12,809 nucleotides of DNA from an uncultured cyanobacterium. Lineage in GTDB: Bacteria > Cyanobacteriota > Cyanobacteriia > Cyanobacteriales > Geitlerinemataceae. The notes below the pieces were generated by a model that did no database searches, was not told the DNA's origin, and was given only the letters and a program-made list of their open reading frames with translations. The stretch is taken from NCBI GenBank assembly GCA_937121005.1, contig CAKZKB010000280.1, forward strand, positions 1 through 12,809, given 5' to 3'. Positions within the stretch are counted from its first letter, which is position 1; each line of letters starts with the position of its first letter. The translations under genes and the position numbers were made by a program. Shown in pieces: positions 7,199-12,809 of the stretch.

Positions 7199-7330
7199 TC
7201 AGTGGCTATCTGTCCGGTCTAGCACTCGCACGAGAATGGCTCGATCGCTCCGCAACCAGGTCGCCACTCTCCGTTCGGTACGCGAAGGAAGATGAAGGCA
7301 AGCTAGGCGGTACGTTTCGTTACGAGTCAT
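7199..7330 (-). CDS. possible 43-aa small ORF upstream of the response regulator
   Basis: ATG at 7330 to TGA at 7199-7201 encodes MTRNETYRLACLHLPSRTER, continuing to a Trp-Leu-Arg-rich end. It lies directly upstream of the response regulator on the same strand and could be a leader peptide. No ribosome site is visible and no family is recognised. Chance is quite possible. Confidence 0.22.
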   Translation of the reverse strand: MTRNETYRLACLHLPSRTERRVATWLRSDRAILVRVLDRTDSH

Positions 7331-7395
7331 AGTAACACGAATTCGCGAAAACTTAAAGAAACTATTAAAATGTTAACGAAATTTGGCCTTCTGAC

Positions 7396-7432
7396 AAAAA
7401 TCCCCTCTCCCGATCGACGACAGGAGGGGGAT
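7396..7432 (-). terminator. rho-independent terminator of the Pmp3-like gene
   Basis: Read on the minus strand, ATCCCCCTCC pairs with GGAGAGGGGAT (7423-7432 with 7400-7410, one bulged base) and is followed by TTTTT (7396-7400). It begins about 60 bp past the stop codon at 7493. Confidence 0.75.
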
Positions 7433-7492
7433 ATCAATTTATCTCGATGAGCGATCGCTCAAATAGCACAGGCGATACCGGGGCATCTATCC

Positions 7493-7651
7493 CTATTTTT
7501 TCGCAATCACCCAAACTGCGTGGATGATACCGGGAATATAGCCCAACAAGGTTAACAAAATGTTAATCCAAAAGTCGGGGCCGATGCCCACTTGCAAGAA
7601 TACGCCCAAGGGCGGTATAAAAATCGCGCACAGAATGCGAACGATGTCCAT
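7493..7651 (-). CDS. Pmp3/YqaE (UPF0057) family small membrane protein
   Basis: This 52-aa peptide reads MDIVRILCAIFIPPLGVFLQ, then VGIGPDFWINILLTLLGYIP and GIIHAVWVIAKK. It has the two transmembrane helices and the family signatures IFIPPLGVFLQ, WINILLTLLGYIPGIIHA and a basic C-terminus. Members in yeast, plants and bacteria are linked to membrane potential and to salt or cold stress; the bacterial role is poorly defined. The start is supported by GAGGA (complement of 7659-7663), 7 nt upstream. It appears monocistronic, with a terminator at 7396-7432. Confidence 0.93.
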   Translation of the reverse strand: MDIVRILCAIFIPPLGVFLQVGIGPDFWINILLTLLGYIPGIIHAVWVIAKK

Positions 7652-7848
7652 TCGATGTTCCTCACGTTAACAACAGGTGACTTTATTTTATCGAGTTTCC
7701 AGGCAATTTTGTACTAAATCGTACTTCGTGCCGAATCGACCCGGAAAAACGGCTACCTATTTATCGCAACAGAACGATCGCGATTTTGCCATCACCCCGA
7801 AGATGGATTTGTTTTGAGGGATCCAAAATGCGGAAAATTTTCCAGTCT
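7652..7848. other. intergenic region upstream of the Pmp3-like gene
   Basis: It must hold the minus-strand promoter of the Pmp3-like gene. A TAAAAT hexamer on that strand, about 35-40 bp upstream of the start, is a possible -10 but has no convincing -35. The perfect palindrome GGAAAATTTTCC (7832-7843) lies 5 bp past the 53-aa gene's stop and has no T-tract. There are no other features. Confidence 0.4.
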
Positions 7849-8010
7849 CTATTCTAACACATCGCCATCGATGCCCGAGATCTGAAGTTGTTCGGGAGAA
7901 AGCGATCGCAATTTTTTGACGAACTGCTGTCGTTTTTGGCATTCTCGCTCGGCCTCTTCCCAACTGACGGGTAACACCACCAGCCCGAGCAATTTTGCGT
8001 CAATTACCAC
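7849..8010 (-). CDS. 53-aa hypothetical protein, GTG start
   Basis: An open frame from GTG (complement of 8008-8010) to TAG (7849-7851). It begins VIDAKLLGLVVLPVSWEEAE, continues with a charged stretch containing CQKRQQFVKKLRSLSPEQLQ, and ends SGIDGDVLE. A hydrophobic start followed by an amphipathic, likely helical part and cyanobacterial codon use make it look coding. A stop lies seven codons upstream, so the start is confined to this region; GTG is the best choice, though no clear ribosome site is seen. It lies 30 bp downstream of the DUF4912 terminator and would need its own promoter. It could be the remnant of a longer protein. No family is recognised. Confidence 0.5.
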   Translation of the reverse strand: MVIDAKLLGLVVLPVSWEEAERECQKRQQFVKKLRSLSPEQLQISGIDGDVLE

Positions 8011-8030
8011 CCTAGTGTGTTACGATAGCT

Positions 8031-8040
8031 TGTCTAGACA
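8031..8040. promoter_or_regulatory. perfect 10-bp palindrome TGTCTAGACA
   Basis: It lies between the DUF4912 terminator and the start of the 53-aa gene, where an operator would be expected. It could also be chance. No regulator can be named. Confidence 0.25.
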
Positions 8041-8065
8041 AAAAAATCCCCCGGAGGATGGGGGA
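8040..8065 (-). terminator. rho-independent terminator of the DUF4912 gene
   Basis: On the minus strand, TCCCCC (complement of 8060-8065) and GGGGGA (complement of 8047-8052) form a 6-bp GC-rich stem with a 7-nt loop, followed by seven T (8040-8046). It lies 44 bp past the stop codon at 8109. Confidence 0.9.
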
Positions 8066-8108
8066 CATTGGCAAGGACGCAACTTTTTACCTCAGAGGCA
8101 AACTGGCA

Positions 8109-9341
8109 TTAAGCGAACCATTCTTCGACGGCTTCTTCCTTGGTATTGGTGTGACGAGACGGGGTTTCGCGCTCGAATTTCATGTGGATCGATCGCTTTT
8201 GTTCGCCGTCAGCCGCCACCGCCATAATCGGATAGTCGATCGATCCATCTTGGAACGACATCTGGAAGCGGAACGTACCGTCGGGATTCAGTTTAATCGG
8301 ACGACCGCCGATCGTCACCGTCGCATCGGGTTCGGTGGCCCCATACACGATCAGTTCCGCATCAGCCACCAACCAGAACTTGCGCGGCCGCATGGGAGGC
8401 ATGGAACCACTGAAACCCGCCCCGGACATTCCCGCGCCGGACATGGTTAAGCCAGACATGGTAGGTACGGCCCACATTCCCACACCCGAAGGGAAGACGT
8501 AGGAACTGACCGCCTGTTCCGGGACTTGGTGCATAGAACCGAACAGCGAACCCGCCACGCGCTGGGCTTCGGCCGACTCGGCCATCCCGAACACTTCGTC
8601 GTAAATGGCGTTGCTGTAGCCGTTGGCCGTTTCGGGTTTTTTGTGGCTGGGGGGAACCAACGTGACAAAGGTTTTGCCGCGCAGATCTTCTTCCCAGTCA
8701 ACGGTGACGAACTGGTCTTCGATCCAGTCGGAGGGATAGACCGGGGGCACGCGCACTGGGGCCGATCGCGCCAACACCAACCAACGACCGTCGCCGCAGC
8801 GATAGCCAATATCCACCGAGTAGTCGCGATCGCTGACTGGAATGGGCAAATACCACTCGCGGGCCAGTTCGTCGCAGGGATACTCTTGGATGCTGTGGGG
8901 GTTTTGGTTGTTGAGATTGATATCAGTGACATCGTAGATCCGCAGGGCCAGTTGTTGTCCCCCTTGGCGGCGCAGATCTTCTTTATGGTCGTTGGGCACG
9001 TCCCAGTAGCAGTAGGCCCACTGGGGATCGCGGGGCATGAGGACGACGCGACTTTCGCCGTACCCTTGGGGGAGATCGCCTAGACCTTCATCGACCGAAG
9101 AGAGTTCTCCACCGGCCCGGTCTTCTTGTCCGACATCAAATTTGTTCGCTTCCACTGCTTCTTGAGCCTCCAAAGTACGAGTAGGGACAACAGAAATTTT
9201 TTCAGTACGTTCGTGTTCTTCAATCGAAGCCAGCAGTTGTGACTTCCGCATTCGGCTGTAGCGAGAGATGCCATATTTGCTGGCATACTTGCGCAACTCT
9301 CGCAGGGTCATCTCTTCTAAAGGTGGTCGTTCTTGTGCCAT
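8109..9341 (-). CDS. Rho-N domain / DUF4912 protein
   Basis: A 410-aa protein of unknown function, of a type widespread in cyanobacteria. Residues 10-45 (LRELRKYASKYGISRYSRMR) are a Rho termination factor N-terminal/SAP-like helical domain that may bind nucleic acid. Residues 95-200 are DUF4912, with PRDPQWAYCYWDVP at 103-116 and an aromatic-rich beta core. A low-complexity Met-Ser-Gly linker (MSGLTMSGAGMSGAGFSGSM, 295-314) leads to a small C-terminal beta domain (about 320-392) containing ELIVYGATEPDATVTIGG, which resembles an Ig-like or carbohydrate-binding fold. There is no signal peptide. The start is the ATG at 9341, placed just before the Rho-N domain. A TTG at 9407 would add 22 residues encoded by a hairpin region and is less likely. 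It has its own terminator. Confidence 0.9.
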   Translation of the reverse strand: MAQERPPLEEMTLRELRKYASKYGISRYSRMRKSQLLASIEEHERTEKISVVPTRTLEAQEAVEANKFDVGQEDRAGGELSSVDEGLGDLPQGYGESRVVLMPRDPQWAYCYWDVPNDHKEDLRRQGGQQLALRIYDVTDINLNNQNPHSIQEYPCDELAREWYLPIPVSDRDYSVDIGYRCGDGRWLVLARSAPVRVPPVYPSDWIEDQFVTVDWEEDLRGKTFVTLVPPSHKKPETANGYSNAIYDEVFGMAESAEAQRVAGSLFGSMHQVPEQAVSSYVFPSGVGMWAVPTMSGLTMSGAGMSGAGFSGSMPPMRPRKFWLVADAELIVYGATEPDATVTIGGRPIKLNPDGTFRFQMSFQDGSIDYPIMAVAADGEQKRSIHMKFERETPSRHTNTKEEAVEEWFA

Positions 9342-9349
9342 CTTGAAGT

Positions 9350-9404
9350 GCGGGAAGGGGACTCCCGTTATATTGGACAGAATTAACGGGAGAGGAATTC
9401 CCGC
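9350..9404 (-). promoter_or_regulatory. strong two-part hairpin in the leader of the DUF4912 gene
   Basis: Outer arms GCGGGAA (9350-9356) and TTCCCGC (9398-9404) enclose inner arms CTCCCGTTA (9362-9370) and TAACGGGAG (9384-9392). These give 7-bp and 9-bp perfect stems separated by a 5/5 internal loop. The structure ends 8 nt before the ATG and would lie in the mRNA leader. There is no T-tract, so it is not a typical terminator. It may control translation or mRNA stability, or be the end of an inserted element. Confidence 0.6.
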
Positions 9405-9425
9405 CAATAAACAAACTGCCTGACA

Positions 9426-9441
9426 CTTCGACTTCGCTCAG
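9426..9441. repeat. dispersed TTCGAC..GCTCAG repeat, copy A
   Basis: CTTCGACTTCGCTCAG lies in a small hairpin: TGACACT (9421-9427) pairs with AGTGTTA (9440-9446), one G-T pair included. Similar short repeats are scattered in many cyanobacterial genomes. A related copy in opposite orientation is at 11886-11904. Confidence 0.55.
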
Positions 9442-9452
9442 TGTTAACAAGG

Positions 9453-9850
9453 CATTGTTTTCGAGTTCCCCTACCGCCTTGGGTGAAAAAAGCGACGGTG
9501 ACATTTTGTGTTTGTCTTTCGCCTGGACAGTTACAGGCTCGTGCCTTTCCACCTGTACGCATAGGGTAAATGGGGTGTTGACCCCGTTCTCCCGTTTCCG
9601 GGGTAATGTTTGCCTCGCCAATGTTACACCTCGGTACTTTCCGGGAAGCACTGCTTTAACCCAATTACGGCTGTTTAACTTTCCGGTTCTAGAGCCTGGA
9701 ACTGGCAACGCATCCCAGGGTAGGAACTTTAACGCTTACCGCCAACGTAGCTCTAAAAAGCCCGTAGACTCCCTAGAACTGAGGCTGGTCAACTTGTGGG
9801 CTATCTTTCAAGCTCCCGTCATAACCGACAGGCTTGACGGCGGGTTGTTG
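9453..9850. ncRNA. structured block without a convincing gene; possible mobile-element RNA
   Basis: Frames are open on both strands here (about 140-160 codons), but the translations are rich in Arg, Ser, Pro and Thr, show no known motif, and overlap each other antisense. Local hairpins are frequent: GGGGT/ACCCC (9572-9585); a 7-bp stem 9683-9689 with 9699-9705 (one G-T pair); and CCGTCA (9816-9821) with TGACGG (9835-9840). No HIP1 octamer is present over about 400 bp, unlike the neighbouring genes. This suggests a transferred, RNA-coding segment, for instance an orphan omega-RNA of the IscB/TnpB type. No such nuclease gene is adjacent, and strand and ends are uncertain. The identity is a guess; the structure is what is seen. 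Confidence 0.3.
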
Positions 9851-9869
9851 ACTGTTGTTCGACTGGCAT

Positions 9870-10170
9870 AGCGATCGCGGATTCGTCAAGGATTTCGGTC
9901 AGAGTATGACTTTTCTTTGGGATCGTCGGGGATCGCGCTTTAACCATTATGGTAGCGAAAACACTCGGCGCGATCGAGGGGGTAGAACGCCGATTTTGCG
10001 CGGAGTTGGGGGAATGTAACGAAGTTTTGCGGGTTTCGGGGATCGCTCTGTCAAAATTCCATGACATTGATGCCGCTCGGGGGATCGCTGTTATGTCAGG
10101 ATTTGGTGACGTATAAATACTCAGGGATTTTTGGCTCCGAAAATGCTGTCCCCATATGCCAAAATAGACT
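9870..10170. other. intergenic region with no recognised gene
   Basis: Fragments of GGGATCGC type (degenerate HIP1) recur. The plus strand has a 55-codon frame (9949-10116) that does not resemble a known protein. TATAAA at 10112-10117 could be the -10 for the RTX gene, but no matching -35 is seen. Confidence 0.35.
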
Positions 10171-10174
10171 TGTA

Positions 10175-10236
10175 GAGGTGGGGCCTCTCGGCGCAAGACC
10201 CTTCCCCAGCACCTCTGCGACCCACCTTTCTGGGGA
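10175..10236 (+). promoter_or_regulatory. leader with mutually exclusive hairpins upstream of the RTX gene
   Basis: AGAGGTG (10175-10181) can pair with CACCTCT (10211-10217), helped by GGG (10182-10184) with CCC (10206-10208). Alternatively, AGAGG (10175-10179) can pair with CCTCT (10185-10189) while CCCCAG (10205-10210) pairs with CTGGGG (10231-10236). The two folds cannot coexist. The second occupies GGGG just upstream of the purine-rich AACGAAGCGAAG that precedes the ATG at 10248. This arrangement is typical of an RNA switch or thermosensor. It matches no riboswitch class I know. Confidence 0.4.
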
Positions 10237-10247
10237 ACGAAGCGAAG

Positions 10248-11813
10248 ATGGAAACGACCCAACCTTGGAACTTAATCGAAGAAGCCTTTGAAATCATTGA
10301 CATTCAAGGCGTTATCCTCAATCCCACGCAACCCGTTTTAACCTACAAAAGTGCCGACGATCCTGCCATTGCCGGGGACAACGAGATCCCCGACGATGTT
10401 TGGCCAGACTACACCCCGCCACTTCCCTACCTGAAAAACACGACTCGCAACCTTCAGTTCAACGAGTCCCAATTTATCGCTTCCCCCGGAGCCCCGATCG
10501 GAACCACGACTTACGTCGCGACCCCAGATGACTATACCTGGGCCTTCATGTCCGAAGCCATCAATACCATGTGGCCGTACAACGCAGCCGACTACGAAGG
10601 ACTTCCGGCCCAAAGTTCTTATCATGCTGGTAACTTTGTGATTACGCCGCCGCCGGGTGTAGTGAAAGTAACGGCGAATTATAAAGGGCAAAATCTCCGC
10701 TTTTGGGCCAACGAAAATGGAGTCGATCCCGGCAGTGCGGATGCCGTTCCCCTCGATCGCTACTTTGTTACCGACGAATGGGGTAACGAATATATCATGC
10801 ACGCTTCGGGGCAAAACGATCCCAGTCAGGTCGCCAGTGCCTTTGAAGCGGCCGTTTTACCAGAAGGCTGGACGAAAGAGGTTCGCCAACTGTCTGAAAA
10901 TTTAACGCTTCACCCTGCCGAGGGAGCCGACGGTACATTTCATTATGTTGTGATTCGCGACAGTGCGGATAATTCCTACCATCAAATTACCTGGTCGGAT
11001 ACGGGTTCTCTGGCCGGGCAAACAGAAAGTATGCCCATTTGGGGCGGAAACGACGATAACGTTCTGGCTGGAGATGTCGGCGGCATTTGGGACGATTTAA
11101 TTCATGGGGCAGGCGGTGACGATACCCTGGTTCCCGGATTGGGTGACGATACGATCTGGGGCGATGCGGATACGGATACCATCGTTTTGCCGGGGGCGAG
11201 TACGGATTATGCCTGGATTGATGCCAGCGACGATCGCACTTATGTTGCCATGACGGGATTCGGATATACTAAGGAAATTTACCATGCCGAATTCCTTCAG
11301 TTCGATAACGAAACAGTGGCGATCGCGGACTTTATTGACAGTACCCCGCGCTTTACAGCCGATCCTACGGCTCCCAAACCGCCGCTTCCCGTCGCTTTTC
11401 GCTTGCGCGATCCCCTGACGGGCAGCCATGTTTTCACCGCTTCGTTAAATGAAGTCGATACTTTCATTGATGAGGGATGGGAATTTGAATCAGTTCCTTT
11501 TCGCGTTAATCCCCCGGACAGTTCGGCACAGGATGTCTATCGGTTGAACCATCCGACCCGATCGGATTTTCTGTTAACCACCTCCGAAACAGAACGCGAT
11601 GCAGCGATCGAGCAAGGTTATGTCAATGAAGGCGTAGTATTTACCGCTTACGATCGCCCCGCGCCCCTCGGGTCGGATCCGGTCTACCGCTTTTTCTCCC
11701 CTTCCGGCACCGATCGCTTGTACACGACCTCGAATTTGGAGCGCTTGCAAGTCGAGGCCATGGGCTATCAATACGAGGGCATTGCCTTCTACGCCGATTC
11801 ATTTTACGATTAA
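10248..11813 (+). CDS. RTX calcium-binding protein with C-terminal DUF5648-like repeats
   Basis: A 521-aa acidic, probably extracellular protein. Residues 1-260 form an unrecognised N-terminal region. Residues 266-312 hold RTX (hemolysin-type) calcium-binding nonapeptide repeats: GGNDDNVLAGD (266-276) and GAGGDDTLVPGLGDDTIWGD (287-306), followed by the FLQFDNETVAIADF sequence (349-362) that usually closes such arrays. Residues 380-520 are three copies of a roughly 45-residue unit of the DUF5648 type, each with a Tyr/Phe-Arg-Leu/Phe start, a (Y/F/L)TTS or FTAS motif, a following Glu, and a GY..EG(I/V).F end. There is no N-terminal signal peptide, as expected for type I secretion, but no transporter genes are in the window. 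The start is the ATG at 10248, after GAAGCGAAG. Partner and substrate are unknown. Confidence 0.88.
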   Translation: METTQPWNLIEEAFEIIDIQGVILNPTQPVLTYKSADDPAIAGDNEIPDDVWPDYTPPLPYLKNTTRNLQFNESQFIASPGAPIGTTTYVATPDDYTWAFMSEAINTMWPYNAADYEGLPAQSSYHAGNFVITPPPGVVKVTANYKGQNLRFWANENGVDPGSADAVPLDRYFVTDEWGNEYIMHASGQNDPSQVASAFEAAVLPEGWTKEVRQLSENLTLHPAEGADGTFHYVVIRDSADNSYHQITWSDTGSLAGQTESMPIWGGNDDNVLAGDVGGIWDDLIHGAGGDDTLVPGLGDDTIWGDADTDTIVLPGASTDYAWIDASDDRTYVAMTGFGYTKEIYHAEFLQFDNETVAIADFIDSTPRFTADPTAPKPPLPVAFRLRDPLTGSHVFTASLNEVDTFIDEGWEFESVPFRVNPPDSSAQDVYRLNHPTRSDFLLTTSETERDAAIEQGYVNEGVVFTAYDRPAPLGSDPVYRFFSPSGTDRLYTTSNLERLQVEAMGYQYEGIAFYADSFYD

Positions 11814-11885
11814 ATTGATGGCGAGCCGAGGGCGTTTCCCCAACCAAGAATATCATGGATACAAGCCCCTGGCTTTAGACACTTG

Positions 11886-11904
11886 CCCTGAGCTTGTCGA
11901 AGGG
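11886..11904. repeat. dispersed TTCGAC..GCTCAG repeat, copy B
   Basis: CCCTGAGCTTGTCGAAGGG is a short inverted repeat (CCCT/AGGG). Its complement, CCCTTCGACAAGCTCAGGG, is related to copy A at 9426-9441, in opposite orientation. It lies downstream of the RTX gene and could help end its transcript, but no T-tract follows. Confidence 0.6.
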
Positions 11905-11913
11905 TTGGGTTCT

Positions 11914-11960
11914 TAATTCTGAACTCTGAATTCTGAATTCTGAATTCTGAATTCTGAATT
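11914..11960. repeat. tandem heptamer array GAATTCT
   Basis: GAACTCT (11921-11927) is followed by four perfect GAATTCT units (11928-11955) and a partial GAATT (11956-11960); a degenerate unit precedes. Each unit contains an EcoRI-type GAATTC palindrome. It is a typical cyanobacterial short tandem repeat and prone to length change by slippage. It lies between the RTX gene and sucD. Confidence 0.9.
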
Positions 11961-12035
11961 GGAGCGAAGCGACTGACCCAAACGCCCTCGCGTCGTGGTA
12001 CTCTGTTGCCAATCTCTGCACGTTACAGACTGCTA

Positions 12036-12809
12036 ATGAATCTCGATGGCGATTGCAAAGTTTTAGTACAAGGGATTGCCAACCCGTTGGGAAGCGATCG
12101 CGCCCGTGCCATGAGCGCCTACGGGACAAATGTCGTTGCTGGAGTCAGTCCCGGCTACGGCGACACCGATATTGAGGGACTTCCAGTCTTCGACTCCATC
12201 GATCGCGCTGTAGCGGCGACGGGAACCATCGATACCAGCGTTATTTGTACCCATCCCTATCAAGCCCTCGATGCCGCGATCGAGGCGATCGCGGCCGGAA
12301 TTCGCCAAATTATCATTCTCAGCGAAGGGGTTCCACCATTAGATATGGTGCGCCTGCTGCGCAAAGCCGAAGTCACCGATACCTTTGTTGTCGGCCCCAG
12401 TTGTCCGGGGATTATCGTTCCCGGAAAAATGTTACTGGGAACCCATCCCACAGAGTTTTACAAACCCGGCCCGGTGGGGATCGTCAGCCGAGGGGGAACT
12501 TTAACCTACGAAGTGGCCTTATCTCTGACTCGGGCCGGGTTGGGACAGTCGATTTGCGTGGGAATTGGCGGCGATCCGATCGTCGGTTCCTCTTTTGATG
12601 GCTGGTTGCAAATTTTTGACGAGGACGATCGTACCGAAGCGATGGTCTTGGTGGGTGAAATTGGCGGCTCCAGCGAAGAAGCGGCCGCCGAGTACGTGGC
12701 CGATGCCATCGACAAACCCGTTATTGCTTACGTCGCCGGACGCTATGCCCCTCGGGGGCGGCGGTTGTGTCATGCCGGGGCGATCGTCGCGGCTCGCAGT
12801 TTGGATACC
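12036..12809 (+). CDS. sucD: succinate-CoA ligase, alpha subunit (3' end beyond the window)
   Basis: The alpha subunit of succinyl-CoA synthetase, which with SucC converts succinyl-CoA, ADP (or GDP) and phosphate to succinate, ATP (or GTP) and CoA in the TCA cycle. 258 codons are present from the ATG at 12036, against about 290 in the family, and the frame is open at the window end. Landmarks: the CoA-domain loop near 13-19 (GIANPLG), GPSCPG (120-125, usually GPNCPG), SRGGTLTYE (152-160), GIGGDP (176-181), GEIGGSSEE (207-215) with the conserved Glu-208, and the phosphorylated His-246 in CHAGAI (usually GHAGAI). The active-site His is intact. sucC is not immediately upstream; that space holds repeats. 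No clear ribosome site is seen. Confidence 0.93.
   Translation, partial: MNLDGDCKVLVQGIANPLGSDRARAMSAYGTNVVAGVSPGYGDTDIEGLPVFDSIDRAVAATGTIDTSVICTHPYQALDAAIEAIAAGIRQIIILSEGVPPLDMVRLLRKAEVTDTFVVGPSCPGIIVPGKMLLGTHPTEFYKPGPVGIVSRGGTLTYEVALSLTRAGLGQSICVGIGGDPIVGSSFDGWLQIFDEDDRTEAMVLVGEIGGSSEEAAAEYVADAIDKPVIAYVAGRYAPRGRRLCHAGAIVAARSLDT

Noticed and set aside
9341..9407. TTG start at 9407 for the DUF4912 protein
   Set aside because: The extra 22 residues come from the hairpin region and add no domain; the ATG at 9341 fits the Rho-N domain boundary.
9220..9708. A 162-codon minus-strand frame upstream of the DUF4912 gene
   Set aside because: It overlaps the DUF4912 N-terminus in another frame, has no recognisable motif, and runs through hairpins and a dispersed repeat.
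9949..10116. 55-codon plus-strand frame starting MVAKTLGAIEGVERRF
   Set aside because: It looks mildly protein-like, but it is short, has no family match I recognise, and the opposite strand is equally open. Kept only as a note.

Overview
The window comes from a cyanobacterium. The HIP1 octamer GCGATCGC and its variants occur throughout, including a tandem run near 1917-1939. The gene content fits: a two-domain iron(III) ABC permease, an archaeal/bacterial-type glycogen debranching enzyme, UvrB, a Rho-N/DUF4912 protein and a cyanobacterial-style succinyl-CoA ligase alpha subunit. Heptamer repeats and small palindromic elements of the kind common in filamentous cyanobacteria fill the intergenic spaces. 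The exact genus cannot be read from the sequence.

Layout. Positions 1-322 hold a possible gene end and inverted heptamer arrays. On the minus strand come the debranching enzyme (2147-4126) and then the iron permease (323-1999). They were probably almost contiguous until a small transposable element inserted between them. A second, older element lies upstream of the debranching gene, and a third sits in the promoter of uvrB (plus strand, 4709-6706). uvrB meets a degenerate single-domain response regulator tail to tail, with overlapping stop codons. The minus strand then carries a 52-aa Pmp3/YqaE membrane peptide with its terminator, a 53-aa GTG-start hypothetical protein, and a Rho-N/DUF4912 protein (8109-9341) with its own terminator and a strong hairpin in its leader. 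Positions 9342-10247 contain no convincing gene: there is a structured block that may be mobile-element RNA, and a leader with mutually exclusive hairpins in front of an RTX protein with three C-terminal DUF5648-like repeats (10248-11813). After more repeats, the window ends inside sucD (12036 onward).

The most interesting result is a family of non-autonomous elements with 14-bp inverted ends of the GTAAG.ATTCAGGT type. Two copies are bounded by perfect 8-bp target duplications, TTTTTAGG and AATTGAAC. Ends beginning GTAA with 8-bp duplications fit the IS66 group. The same ends enclose two unrelated palindromic interiors, and the three copies lie in the 5' flanks of three adjacent genes. One copy landed a few bases downstream of a perfect extended -10 box and so probably gives uvrB a hairpin-rich leader.

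The genes are mostly housekeeping or stand-alone: iron uptake, glycogen turnover, DNA repair, TCA-cycle enzyme, surface or secreted protein. I see no multi-gene defence or biosynthetic system. The novelty lies in the elements, the RNA-like leaders and the Asp-to-Glu receiver.
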